Source: Comamonas serinivorans | GTDB taxonomy: Bacteria; Pseudomonadota; Gammaproteobacteria; Burkholderiales; Burkholderiaceae_C | Reading direction: 5' to 3' | DNA: 64,000 nt | NCBI RefSeq assembly: GCF_002158865.1 | Contig: NZ_CP021455.1 | Location: 992,001-1,056,000, forward strand | Part shown: positions 41,786 to 49,035 of the stretch, piece by piece | Numbering within the stretch: position 1 is the stretch's first letter | Layout of the letters: every line of letters starts with the position of its first letter | Program-made: the position numbers and the translations under genes | The notes under the pieces: generated by a model | Seen by the model: only the letters and a program-made list of their open reading frames with translations | Databases searched by the model: none | What the model was told of the DNA's origin: nothing

Positions 41786-44556
41786 GCCGTTGCCGCCTTC
41801 TTCGCCTTCGGAGTTTTGCCAGAAACGGCGATCATCTTTGTGTAAAGCTCAAACAGCTTTTCTAGCCTCTCGGTGTCATTCTTGAAGCGACGGCCAATGT
41901 AGATGCGCTCCAGAACCTCATCGTTGCGCTCGTGAGCCGCACGCAGGTTGTCCGGCATTTTTTCCGGATCGTAGAGTTCGGCAATAGTGGCTGGAAAATG
42001 CGCCTCTCGGGCAAGAAGAATTTCTTCAGCGCAACGAGTTAGGTCGCCTTTGTTTTTTTCGGTGAGGGTAGGAATGGGAAATGTATTCCAACCCAAGGTA
42101 TTGGAATAACGAAAATCAGTCTTCAGCTTGCCGCAAACAGTTGCAATCCAGACAAGGTGCAAGCGGGAGGCAATCAGCGCCAGATTCCAGAGCGGGGCAT
42201 CGTAGAGAGCAAAAGCGAGGTTGGAAACGATAGTTCCGGCAGGCTCATAACTACAGGGCAGATATTTGCGGGATTCGGAGGAAACGCTGGGTACAATAAT
42301 CGTTGAATGCTTGCCAAAAAACATTCTTTGGAATTGGTGTGATTTTTCAGCGATGTCTCTTGCCGTTTTTCCGCCATTGAGCCGCAAACTGCGCACATTA
42401 TGAATGCGTTGAGCTATAGGACGGATAGCCAGTGCTTCAGCCAAATTTTTGTCTTCGATCCACAGGCAGTAACGCTCTAGGCCGCGGATAAGTTCGGCCG
42501 AACCATAAATTCTACGAACGAAGAGGTTATTCTGCGCAGGCGTGAGTTGCAAAGCGTCACGCTCGTCTCGTGAGAGCAGCAGATGACCGCCATCTATTGG
42601 CGTGTTTCCAAAGGTCATTACGCTCTGCACGCCTAGAGGTTGGCTAGCCTTGTCTACAATGGCGCTCTCGCCTGCTGCCAGATAAGCGTTGATATGCGAG
42701 CATTGGCGCTCGATGGTTTGCCCCGAATCATCCAGAGAGAACAAGCGCCTCGGGTTGCGCGGCTGCCTTGTGATGCCAATGATGACTACGGTCACACCTG
42801 CGTTGTTACTGGCAAGGTTGGCCCATCGAAAGGATGTGTGAGCAAACTCAATCTGGCAACCGCTGGCAAAGATTTCTGGCCACAGAATCGGGACTTGCAA
42901 GCCTTGGCAGATAGAGTTGGTGGACACGAAAGCGGCGGTAGACTGGGTGTTAATGCCGTAGTCAGCCGCCTTCATGAACCAGGCGGCAACATAATCGAGA
43001 GATTTCCAGTTCTGAACTCGTTTCTCGAAAATAGCCTGTAATTCAGCCTTATGCTCGTCCTTCTGATCACGTGAGCCAAGATACGGCGGGTTGCCGCAGA
43101 TATAGGTTTCACCGCCCTCATTCTCAAAATCAATTTGAGCCTGATTCAGCGGGGTTTCAAACAAGTCATCGGCATGCAGTTTTACACCAGTGCCGGTGGG
43201 GGGACAGACACTAAGCCAATCCAACTGCAGAGCGTTGCCGCAGGTGATCCAGTTCTGATTGCTGAGAGGCAAAAATTCCAGCAAGGCTTCCTTCTGCCCC
43301 CGATACAGCACATCACACTGGTACTCAGCAATGATGAGCGCGAGACGTGCAATCTCAGCCGAGAAATCCCGTAGCTCAATGCCCCTGAAGTTGGTCAGCG
43401 GAATGTCACTCTTGCGCCCACGTTCGCCACGCCGTTCGTTGATCGTGTTTTCGATCTCCCGCATCTGCTTGTAGGCGATGACCAAAAAATTACCTGACCC
43501 GCATGCCGGGTCGAAAACTCTGATCCGCGCGAGACGTTTGCGGAGGTTAAGTAACGTGCGAGGGTTGTCACCGGCCTCTTCAAGCTTCATCCGTAGGTCG
43601 TCAAGGAACAGCGGATTGAGTACCTTCAAGATGTTCGGCACGCTGGTGTAGTGCATGCCGAGCTCCCCACGCTCTTCGTCATCCGCAACCGCTTGGATCA
43701 TCGAGCCGAAGATATCTGGATTGATCTTTGTCCAGTCCAGACTGCCGATATGGAGAAGGTAGGAGCGCGCGATCTTGCTGAATCTCGGCACATCCACGCT
43801 GCCCGAGAACAGTCCGCCGTTCACATAGGGAAACCCATCGGCCCAGCGGGGCAGCTTCGCGTTCGCCCGGTCCGCGATCTTCGTGTTCATGGCGCGGAAG
43901 ATTTCGCTGATCACCTCGTGCGTGTTCGAGGAGTCCCGCGCGCTCATCTGCTCGATGGTCGCAGTGAACAGACCTTCACCATTGAAGATGTCGGTGTCCT
44001 CCGCGAAGAAGCAGAAGATCAACCGCGCCATGAAGTGGTTCATCTCATGGCGCTGTGCAGCGGCTCCCCAGTCCGGATTGTCTTTCAGCAACTCGACGTA
44101 CAGTCGGTTCAAGCGACTTGTTGCCCGGATGTCGAAAGAGCTATCGCGGACCTGCTTGACTGTCGTGATTCCGGCGAGCGGCAGGAAAAAGCCGAAGTGA
44201 TCCGGAAATTGCTGGTAGGTACATGCGACCGTCTCCCCGGTCTCCATGTCCTCGGCTTCGAACCCCTCGCCATCGGTAGCTAGAATGAAGCGTGCTTTCG
44301 CCCTGGTCGTTGCCGAGCTGGCCTTCAGTGCAGCCAGCGTCTTCGTCACCTCTCCCGGCTGTGCAACCGCGATGTGAATGTTGTTCGTTTGAAGCACGCC
44401 GCCCAAGTCGGACTTGTTCGATGCGCCCGAACGCAGGCGCTTGATCGTCGTCTCCTTGTTTCCGAAGGCTTGTAGGAATGCAAACGGGAACTCCGTCCCA
44501 TCGAAGGGCTGGAGCGCCAAGTCCGAGACGGCTGATTCAATTTCTACTGCGTTCAT
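41782..44556 (-). CDS. MmeI-like class I DNA adenine methyltransferase
   Basis: A 924-residue protein with the layout of MmeI-type enzymes: an N-terminal region, a helical connector, a methyltransferase, a target-recognition region and a C-terminal helical part. The AdoMet motif is DPACGSGNFL (349-358) and the catalytic motif is NPPY (489-492), indicating N6-adenine methylation. In MmeI the N-terminus carries a nuclease DxnExK. The aligned segment here (IHIAVAQPGEVTKTL) lacks ExK, so this protein probably methylates only. Overlaps of 4 nt with the recombinase upstream and the unknown gene downstream place it in one operon. Lower-GC segments in the recognition region (about 42.1-43.3 kb) suggest domain exchange. 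Confidence 0.88.
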   Translation of the reverse strand: MNAVEIESAVSDLALQPFDGTEFPFAFLQAFGNKETTIKRLRSGASNKSDLGGVLQTNNIHIAVAQPGEVTKTLAALKASSATTRAKARFILATDGEGFEAEDMETGETVACTYQQFPDHFGFFLPLAGITTVKQVRDSSFDIRATSRLNRLYVELLKDNPDWGAAAQRHEMNHFMARLIFCFFAEDTDIFNGEGLFTATIEQMSARDSSNTHEVISEIFRAMNTKIADRANAKLPRWADGFPYVNGGLFSGSVDVPRFSKIARSYLLHIGSLDWTKINPDIFGSMIQAVADDEERGELGMHYTSVPNILKVLNPLFLDDLRMKLEEAGDNPRTLLNLRKRLARIRVFDPACGSGNFLVIAYKQMREIENTINERRGERGRKSDIPLTNFRGIELRDFSAEIARLALIIAEYQCDVLYRGQKEALLEFLPLSNQNWITCGNALQLDWLSVCPPTGTGVKLHADDLFETPLNQAQIDFENEGGETYICGNPPYLGSRDQKDEHKAELQAIFEKRVQNWKSLDYVAAWFMKAADYGINTQSTAAFVSTNSICQGLQVPILWPEIFASGCQIEFAHTSFRWANLASNNAGVTVVIIGITRQPRNPRRLFSLDDSGQTIERQCSHINAYLAAGESAIVDKASQPLGVQSVMTFGNTPIDGGHLLLSRDERDALQLTPAQNNLFVRRIYGSAELIRGLERYCLWIEDKNLAEALAIRPIAQRIHNVRSLRLNGGKTARDIAEKSHQFQRMFFGKHSTIIVPSVSSESRKYLPCSYEPAGTIVSNLAFALYDAPLWNLALIASRLHLVWIATVCGKLKTDFRYSNTLGWNTFPIPTLTEKNKGDLTRCAEEILLAREAHFPATIAELYDPEKMPDNLRAAHERNDEVLERIYIGRRFKNDTERLEKLFELYTKMIAVSGKTPKAKKAATA

Positions 44557-45182
44557 GAGGCATCTCGCCGGTGTGGCTCGGCTCCGCTTCCATCCGCCTG
44601 CGTGTCAGCAGCGAATGCGGGGCTGCGGGGGGCCACCTTGTATATGGTTGTGCGTGAGACCTTGTAGCGTTCCGCGATCTGACTGACCGGGATGGTCGGG
44701 TCAGACATCAGCCGCTTAATCTCCCGAATTTGTCGTGTATCCAGCTTCGGCTTGCGGCCACCGGCCCGGCCTCGTGCACGAGCGGCAGCCAAGCCTGCCC
44801 GAGTGCGTTCCCGGATCAGGTTGCGCTCGAACTCCGCCAACGCAGCGAAGACATGAAAGACCAACTTCCCGGCTGCGCTCGTTGTCTCGATCTTCTCGGC
44901 GATGCTCTCGAAGCCGATTCCCTTTTCTTCCAACTCGGCGACGATGTGCACGAGGTCGGGCAAACTGCGGCCAAGCCGATCCAGCCGCCACACCACCAGA
45001 GTGTCACCCGCTCGCAATGCCTTCAGGCAATGGTCCAGCTCTGGGCGGCCAGCAGTCTTACCGCTCGCGGTCTCTTCGTAGATGGACTGAACTCCCGCGA
45101 GGTGCAGCGCGTCGCGTTGCAAGTCCAGGTTTTGGTCATCTGTCGAAACTCGGGCGTAGCCAATCCGTTGATTCATGGACAA
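44553..45182 (-). CDS. Serine recombinase (resolvase/invertase family)
   Basis: A 209-residue small serine recombinase. The catalytic serine S13 is in YARVSTDDQ, with LVVWRLDRLGRSLPDLV (arginine motif) and FAALAEFERNLIRERTRAGL (E helix) following. A C-terminal HTH_7-type region is seen at about 145-185 (IPVSQIAERYKVSRTTIYKV). The family includes Tn3-type resolvases and Pin-type invertases. It is the first gene of the seven-gene operon and overlaps the methyltransferase start by 4 nt, which is unusual for an ordinary transposon resolvase. A strong palindrome lies 80 nt upstream. Confidence 0.9.
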   Translation of the reverse strand: MSMNQRIGYARVSTDDQNLDLQRDALHLAGVQSIYEETASGKTAGRPELDHCLKALRAGDTLVVWRLDRLGRSLPDLVHIVAELEEKGIGFESIAEKIETTSAAGKLVFHVFAALAEFERNLIRERTRAGLAAARARGRAGGRKPKLDTRQIREIKRLMSDPTIPVSQIAERYKVSRTTIYKVAPRSPAFAADTQADGSGAEPHRRDAS

Positions 45183-45262
45183 TTGCCGGACGATGAAAAA
45201 ATGACGGGAATTTTAACAGGTCGGCGACCTTTCCGACAGCTATTCGGCATGTGCGCTGCCGA

Positions 45263-45290
45263 TGTTCAGAAAATCACCGTTTTCTGAACA
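45263..45290. promoter_or_regulatory. Palindrome upstream of the recombinase (possible res site or operator)
   Basis: An 11-bp perfect inverted repeat (TGTTCAGAAAA and its complement, 6-nt centre TCACCG), extended by a further imperfect pairing CTGCCGA/TCGGCAG outside. It sits between the divergent-facing recombinase start and the end of the kfr gene group. It could be a recombinase binding site or an operator; sequence alone does not decide. Confidence 0.6.
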
Positions 45291-45322
45291 GTCGGCAGGG
45301 CTACGATGAAACACAAACAAAT

Positions 45323-45336
45323 GCCCGCAGACGGGC
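45323..45336 (-). terminator. Possible terminator of the kfrA gene group
   Basis: Read on the minus strand, a 5-bp GC stem (GCCCG/CGGGC, 4-nt loop) is followed by ATTTGTTTGTGTTT. It lies 7 nt after the last small gene downstream of kfrA. The stem is short, so the call is tentative. Confidence 0.4.
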
Positions 45337-45343
45337 GACAGGA

Positions 45344-45589
45344 TCACGCCTTGCCCTCGGAGTCGCCCAGCTTCCCCGCCCAGCCTGCCGCCGCTATCTC
45401 GTTCATGTCCTCGATGGACAGCGGTGTTTTTGTAACCCAGATCGGTAGCTCCAGCGGCAGGCTGACTTCGCTACGGTCTCGGGCCTGCAACTGCGCCCGC
45501 GCCCACTGCCCGTCTTGTTCCATCTCTGCCCGCAAAGGCAGGGTATGCACATCCTCGAACTGCTCCCGATCGAATGGCACCCCAGCCAC
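45344..45589 (-). CDS. Small protein downstream of kfrA (unknown)
   Basis: An 81-residue protein starting at a GTG two bases after the stop of the preceding small gene. The sequence (VAGVPFDREQFEDVHTLPLR, then SEVSLPLELPIWVTKTPLSI) looks like a genuine globular fragment. IncP-type plasmids often carry extra kfr genes after kfrA, but I cannot equate this with kfrB or kfrC. The frame is open further upstream, but that part overlaps the neighbouring gene out of frame. Confidence 0.5.
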   Translation of the reverse strand: MAGVPFDREQFEDVHTLPLRAEMEQDGQWARAQLQARDRSEVSLPLELPIWVTKTPLSIEDMNEIAAAGWAGKLGDSEGKA

Positions 45590-45591
45590 GG

Positions 45592-45813
45592 TCAGCCGCT
45601 CAGGGCTTTCACGATGGCGGCGGCTGCAATAGCCGCCGCTTCGTTGTCTGCGGCTTCTCGTGCCCACCATGCAGGCCGGGCAGCGGCACTCGACAGTGCT
45701 CCGACAGCCCATAGGGCAAGTTCCTGATCGCCCAAGTTCGCGGCTTGGGTGAATACAGCGCCAATCTGCCGCAGCTCGTCGGCAAGCGCCTGATACTCCG
45801 CTGCGTTCGGCAT
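45592..45813 (-). CDS. Small alanine-rich protein downstream of kfrA (unknown)
   Basis: A 73-residue acidic-to-neutral, alanine-rich helical protein (PNAAEYQALADELRQIGAVF, AAAIAAAAIVKALSG). Its ATG overlaps the kfrA stop by one base (TGATG), so it is translationally coupled to kfrA. No domain is recognised. It may be a partner of KfrA in plasmid stability; that is inference. Confidence 0.55.
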   Translation of the reverse strand: MPNAAEYQALADELRQIGAVFTQAANLGDQELALWAVGALSSAAARPAWWAREAADNEAAAIAAAAIVKALSG

Positions 45814-46454
45814 CACTCACCCTTGCCTTTCGCTTTAGTGCCCTTCGGAGCTACCCCAGCCGCCGCTAGACGCTCTTCGAGGCTGGCAAGCTGCTGCTGG
45901 ACATCGCCAGCCTTGGCTAGCTGGGCTTGCAGGTCGATCACCTGCTGCTCGGCCTTAGCCAGGGCGGCACGGGCCTCGCGAAGCTCGACCTCCATACGCG
46001 TCGCATGCTCGGCACGCTCTTCCAGACGGCCAACCTTCAACTCCAGCGCCCGGTTCGCCTCTCGCAATGCGGCCAGCTCATCGGCACAAGCGGCATCCTG
46101 CGCTTCCAGCCGGGCGATTTCCTCGGTCGCCTCGCTCAGTTCGCCTTTCATCGCACCCACACGGACCTCGGCATCCTTGCGCACCGCCTCAGATTCCACT
46201 CGCGCTTGCTGGGCCACCTCGGCGTATATGGTACGCACGAGGTCAGCGCCGCGAGCGAGCAGGGCGTCCGGCACCTCCACGGCGGCCTCTTCGCCTTTCT
46301 CGCGCCGAGCCTCCCAGTAGGCCAGCATCGGCTTGAGCGTGGTGAACGATCCGCCGACGCGCTGCTGGATCAGCCGGAAGGTGGGCTTGCCGCCAGCGGC
46401 GACGATGGCATCAGCGGCGGCATCGACCGCCTGCTGCGTGACGACCTGCTGCAT
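45813..46454 (-). CDS. kfrA: KfrA family plasmid DNA-binding protein
   Basis: A 213-residue protein with the KfrA N-terminal DNA-binding region (AAADAIVAAGGKPTFRLIQQ, FTTLKPMLAYWEARRE) and a long alanine-rich coiled coil (about 75-200). KfrA of IncP plasmids is an autorepressor that binds its own operator and forms filaments, contributing to plasmid stability. At 213 residues it is shorter than RK2 KfrA. A perfect 9-bp inverted repeat 25 nt upstream of the start is the likely operator. Two small genes follow. Confidence 0.88.
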   Translation of the reverse strand: MQQVVTQQAVDAAADAIVAAGGKPTFRLIQQRVGGSFTTLKPMLAYWEARREKGEEAAVEVPDALLARGADLVRTIYAEVAQQARVESEAVRKDAEVRVGAMKGELSEATEEIARLEAQDAACADELAALREANRALELKVGRLEERAEHATRMEVELREARAALAKAEQQVIDLQAQLAKAGDVQQQLASLEERLAAAGVAPKGTKAKGKGE

Positions 46455-46478
46455 GGCTTCTTCCTTTCATCGTAACTT

Positions 46479-46499
46479 GTTACGTTATGATAACGTAAC
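46479..46499. promoter_or_regulatory. Probable KfrA operator
   Basis: A perfect inverted repeat GTTACGTTA-TGA-TAACGTAAC, 25 nt upstream of the kfrA start, overlapping another palindromic CGTAAC/GTTACG at 46471-46484. KfrA proteins autoregulate through such repeats; the match is by position and symmetry. Confidence 0.7.
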
Positions 46500-46671
46500 G
46501 ACACAGTCAATCAAGGGCGCGACCGGGAGGAGAGGGGGCACCCCGCGAAGGTTTCTCCGCGCCGTTCCGGCGCTGCGCGTCCGCCCGTGGACAACCTGCC
46601 CGCCCACAGCACAAGGCTATGGACGGCCCGCCGTTGGCGGGTACGCAGGTCTGCCCACCGGCTACCTTGCC

Positions 46672-46707
46672 GGGCTACTCGTCATTTCAAAAATGACGGG
46701 GCTACTT
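46672..46707. repeat. Palindromic plasmid repeat, left copy
   Basis: GGGCTACT...GGGCTACTT containing the inner palindrome GTCATTTCAAAAATGAC. Its reverse complement is about 90% identical to the segment 46939-46973, making an inverted pair 230 nt apart in the non-coding DNA between kfrA and the origin. Confidence 0.65.
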
Positions 46708-46938
46708 GAAAAGCGGCTTTCCGGCTCCTCTCTGGGAGTGGATGGCGGGTCAAGAAAAATCACGGAGGGTCACGCGAAGCGGGAAACCGTTATTTTTCTT
46801 GATGCGACAGAAGCGACCCTAGCCTATCGGCAAGGGGGCAGGGACGAAGGGCGCAGCCCGCCCCCCTGCCCCCTGAGCCTCACGGCGGCGAGTGGCCCCC
46901 GGCAGGGCCGCCGGAGGCATCTGAAAACAGCGACAACC

Positions 46939-46973
46939 AAGTAGCCCCTGCATTTTTCAAAATGCGAGTAGCC
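46939..46973. repeat. Palindromic plasmid repeat, right (inverted) copy
   Basis: AAGTAGCCCC...GAGTAGCC with inner palindrome GCATTTTTCAAAATGC, the inverted partner of 46672-46707. The interval between the copies holds no supported gene. A partition-type or protein-binding site is possible. Confidence 0.65.
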
Positions 46974-46986
46974 AGCAAGGAAGGCG

Positions 46987-47012
46987 GTGGGTAACGGCTT
47001 GCCGTTACCCAC
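46987..47012. promoter_or_regulatory. Perfect 12-bp inverted repeat near the origin
   Basis: GTGGGTAACGGC-TT-GCCGTTACCCAC. There is no T-run on either side, so it is more likely a protein-binding site of the replicon than a terminator. Confidence 0.55.
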
Positions 47013-47094
47013 GGTCTGACGCGCAGCGCCGAAGGCGCGAAGGCCTCTTTGGTTAAAGAAAGGTTAAAAAGATGGTTAGCGTCTTGTAGCTCAT

Positions 47095-47457
47095 GACAAA
47101 TAAACAATATAAATCAATTGGTTGAGCGAGTTTATGACCCGTGAGTTGCGGGTCATCTGTCACGAAAACCCGGATCATCTGTCACGGTTTTCTGGGTCAT
47201 CAGTCACCAGATTTGCCCCAAAACCCGGTTCCTCTGTCACCGATACGGGGTCATCTGTCACGGAAATGGCCGGTTTTACAGACCTCTCGATGTCGGCAGG
47301 TCAGGTTATCCACAAGCGGGCCTGCGAGGCAGGCAAAATCTCTTAGGATTCAGCCCCAAACCGTGACACTTGACCCATGAAATGCAAAACTGCCATGGGC
47401 CATCTGTCACGCCTCCCGGGTCATCTGTCACGCGAAAACAACCCTATCTGTGGATAA
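47095..47457. other. IncP-1-like origin of vegetative replication (oriV)
   Basis: Eight iterons related to GGGTCATCTGTCACG lie at 47150, 47172, 47194, 47226, 47248, 47362 (opposite orientation, CGTGACACTTGACCC), 47397 and 47418. Read in reverse they give TGACAnnTGA, the core of the TrfA-binding iterons of IncP-1 plasmids. Two perfect DnaA boxes are present: TTATCCACA at 47306-47314 and its reverse complement at 47449-47457. An AT-rich stretch lies at 47095-47120. The initiator gene adjoins. This is a complete-looking iteron origin inside a chromosome. Confidence 0.85.
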
Positions 47458-47493
47458 GTCGCGCATCGAGCGTGGACGGTGTTGCCAAAAAGC

Positions 47494-47521
47494 ACAAAAG
47501 GGCGCGTGCGCGCCCTTTTGT
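47494..47521 (-). terminator. Terminator downstream of trfA-like gene
   Basis: A 13-bp perfect inverted repeat (ACAAAAGGGCGCG and complement, 2-nt loop). Read on the minus strand it lies 24 nt after the trfA stop and runs into CCCTTTTGTGCTTTTT, so it should end the initiator transcript before the iterons. Confidence 0.8.
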
Positions 47522-47545
47522 ACTATCGCTCGACAGGCTATCGAC

Positions 47546-48445
47546 CTAGTCGTTTGCGCAGCGGATATGGTCATCGTTGGAGAGAAAGGCCAGCTTGGCG
47601 ATCTTCACGGCCTGCACCTCCGCGCACGCCTTCTTGACCGTCCGCCGCCAGTCGGCAACGTCCTTGTTGTGCGAGCCGCACATGGCGCGGAACTTCGCCA
47701 ATGCCAAGGGATAGGGATGCCTGTGGCTCTCGATGTAATCAGCCAAGCGACGGGCCACTGGCGACAGGCTGCGGTAGGTTTCCCATGAATGACTGGTGAA
47801 GGTGTTACCCGCGAACAGCACAATCAGGTTGGGGTCGATCCACGCACGGTAATGTGTCGGCTTGCCATCCGCGCCGTTGATCGCAGTGTAGTTCTGAATG
47901 AGCGAGATAGCGCCGCTCTTTCCGTAAGCCTTGGTGTTGAGAGCCAGCACTTCATTTGCTTTCAAGCGGCTGATGCATTCACGGGCCTTGTCGTAGTAGC
48001 GACCGTTCTTGTGCCATCCCACGTCGGCCACCAAGTCCTTGACCGAAAACTCGAACGGCTCGCCGAGCGTCACGCGCTGGGCGTAATTGAGGATTTGCAG
48101 CCACACGATTTCGTCATCTTCGGCGCGAAGCTCGATGCCGGTATAGAGGATTGAAACGTGATCGTTATAGTGGAACAGCTTTTCGTGCATGAGCGTCCGG
48201 CGCGGCATACTCTTGTTGCCCACCGTGAAGAGGGACGACCTTGCGTAGTCATTTGGAATGTGCCGCAGGTCTTCTCGGTCACCGATGGTGTCTGGAAAAA
48301 GTAGATCAAGCTGGAACTGCTCGGTCGGTTTAATTCCCTTGGTCTTGAGATAGGCTGATCGCTGCAACTTGTCGATGCGGCCAGTCCCAGCCATGTTGAC
48401 GAGTTCGTTCCCGTCCAGGGCTGCGGCTTTGTCCAAGCTGCGCAT
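47546..48445 (-). CDS. trfA: TrfA family plasmid replication initiator
   Basis: A 299-residue initiator closely resembling TrfA of IncP-1 plasmids. It carries the typical IPNDYARSSLFTVGNKSMPR, ILYTGIELRAEDDEIVW, GEPFEFSVKDLVADVGW, LIVLFAGNTFTSHSWE and YRSLSPVARRLADYIESHR in collinear order. TrfA binds the iterons, melts the origin and recruits DnaA and the host helicase. The ATG at 48445 avoids overlap with the AlpA-like gene, although the frame is open to 48547 and N-terminal length varies in TrfA (two forms in RK2). Active firing could disturb the chromosome, so expression is probably kept low. Confidence 0.93.
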   Translation of the reverse strand: MRSLDKAAALDGNELVNMAGTGRIDKLQRSAYLKTKGIKPTEQFQLDLLFPDTIGDREDLRHIPNDYARSSLFTVGNKSMPRRTLMHEKLFHYNDHVSILYTGIELRAEDDEIVWLQILNYAQRVTLGEPFEFSVKDLVADVGWHKNGRYYDKARECISRLKANEVLALNTKAYGKSGAISLIQNYTAINGADGKPTHYRAWIDPNLIVLFAGNTFTSHSWETYRSLSPVARRLADYIESHRHPYPLALAKFRAMCGSHNKDVADWRRTVKKACAEVQAVKIAKLAFLSNDDHIRCAND

Positions 48446-48486
48446 TGGCTGCAATTCCCGAGCCGTAGTCTGCAAGGGAGCAGGGT

Positions 48487-48699
48487 TTAGGGGTAGACAG
48501 CCGTCGTGCTGGCAGCACGGGCAGCAGCGGCCTTCTGTCCGAGCCACGCATCAATCTCGTGCTCCAGCCATCCGACAACCCGCTTGTTGATCTGGATGGA
48601 CGCAGGAAATGTCGGATCGTCGCGAGTGATCCGCCAGAGCGTTACGTCGTTGATGCCGCCGAGCTTTTCGCAGACGGCCTTGCGGCGTAAAATTTGCAT
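48487..48699 (-). CDS. AlpA-like helix-turn-helix regulator
   Basis: A 70-residue MerR/AlpA-type DNA-binding protein: LRRKAVCEKLGGINDVTLWR then FPASIQINKRVVGWLEHEID, the classic excisionase/AlpA layout. Such proteins activate integrase genes or act as excision factors in islands and prophages. Its ATG follows an excellent AGGAGGTAAGGACA site. It lies 41 nt upstream of trfA on the same strand, so the regulator may control the replicon, excision, or both; this is inference. Confidence 0.85.
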   Translation of the reverse strand: MQILRRKAVCEKLGGINDVTLWRITRDDPTFPASIQINKRVVGWLEHEIDAWLGQKAAAARAASTTAVYP

Positions 48700-48957
48700 T
48701 GTCCTTACCTCCTGCATATTTAAAGTCAATGCAGGAAGTTTCAGACGGCGACCCGGTAGCGGTCACGGATTCCCAAAAGGGAATTTTTGCAGCCAAAAAT
48801 CCGTGCGAATCCGGGCGGTGCAGGTAGGCCAAAAGCCTGTCTGCGGTCAGGCAGCGTTTCGGAAAGTGTATATAGAAGTGACTACAAGATGACTAACCAT
48901 ACCAATGAATCCGCTTATGTAGCCACTTTTCGACACCACTTCCCGTTTAACGTCTGA
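48700..48957. other. Right island border region
   Basis: No gene is supported here. A palindromic GGATTCCCAAAAGGGAATTTTTG at 48768-48790 lies upstream of the AlpA-like gene. The junction to chromosomal DNA is somewhere in this stretch, probably after 48840, where base composition changes. Confidence 0.4.
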
Positions 48958-49007
48958 GGGTATGCGGCCACTCCCGTTCAATGCTGAACGGGAGTGCGCG
49001 CATACTG
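48958..49007. repeat. 50-nt palindromic element, copy 10
   Basis: GGGTATGCGG...GCGCATACTG with a long perfect core ACTCCCGTTCA/TGAACGGGAGT. It is one of the best-paired copies and is the first chromosomal mark to the right of the island, 28 nt upstream of the lipoprotein start. Confidence 0.9.
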
Positions 49008-49035
49008 CTGTTTTCTGAATGCCACCCGCCTGACG

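Larger units (their letters stand above)
29860..48900. mobile_element. Plasmid-derived integrative genomic island
   Basis: The segment is visibly lower in GC than both flanks, contains no 50-nt palindromes, and is framed by an integrase at the left and a plasmid replicon (TrfA, iterons, KfrA, AlpA-like) at the right. The ends are approximate: the left lies between the ychF terminator (29840) and the integrase (29972), and the right between 48729 and the chromosomal repeat at 48958. I found only an 8-nt match, GTGTATAT (29899-29906, 29931-29938 and 48866-48873), as a weak attachment-site candidate. No tRNA gene adjoins. No relaxase, coupling protein or type IV secretion gene is present, so it would need a helper to transfer. 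Confidence 0.8.

Noticed and set aside
47150..47432. CRISPR-like array of short repeats
   Set aside because: Units are 15 nt with 7-100 nt spacing, one is inverted, DnaA boxes lie among them and a TrfA initiator gene adjoins; this is an iteron origin.
29899..48873. GTGTATAT as the island attachment core
   Set aside because: Only 8 nt are shared and the motif occurs twice at the left end; too weak to define att sites, so only mentioned under the island.
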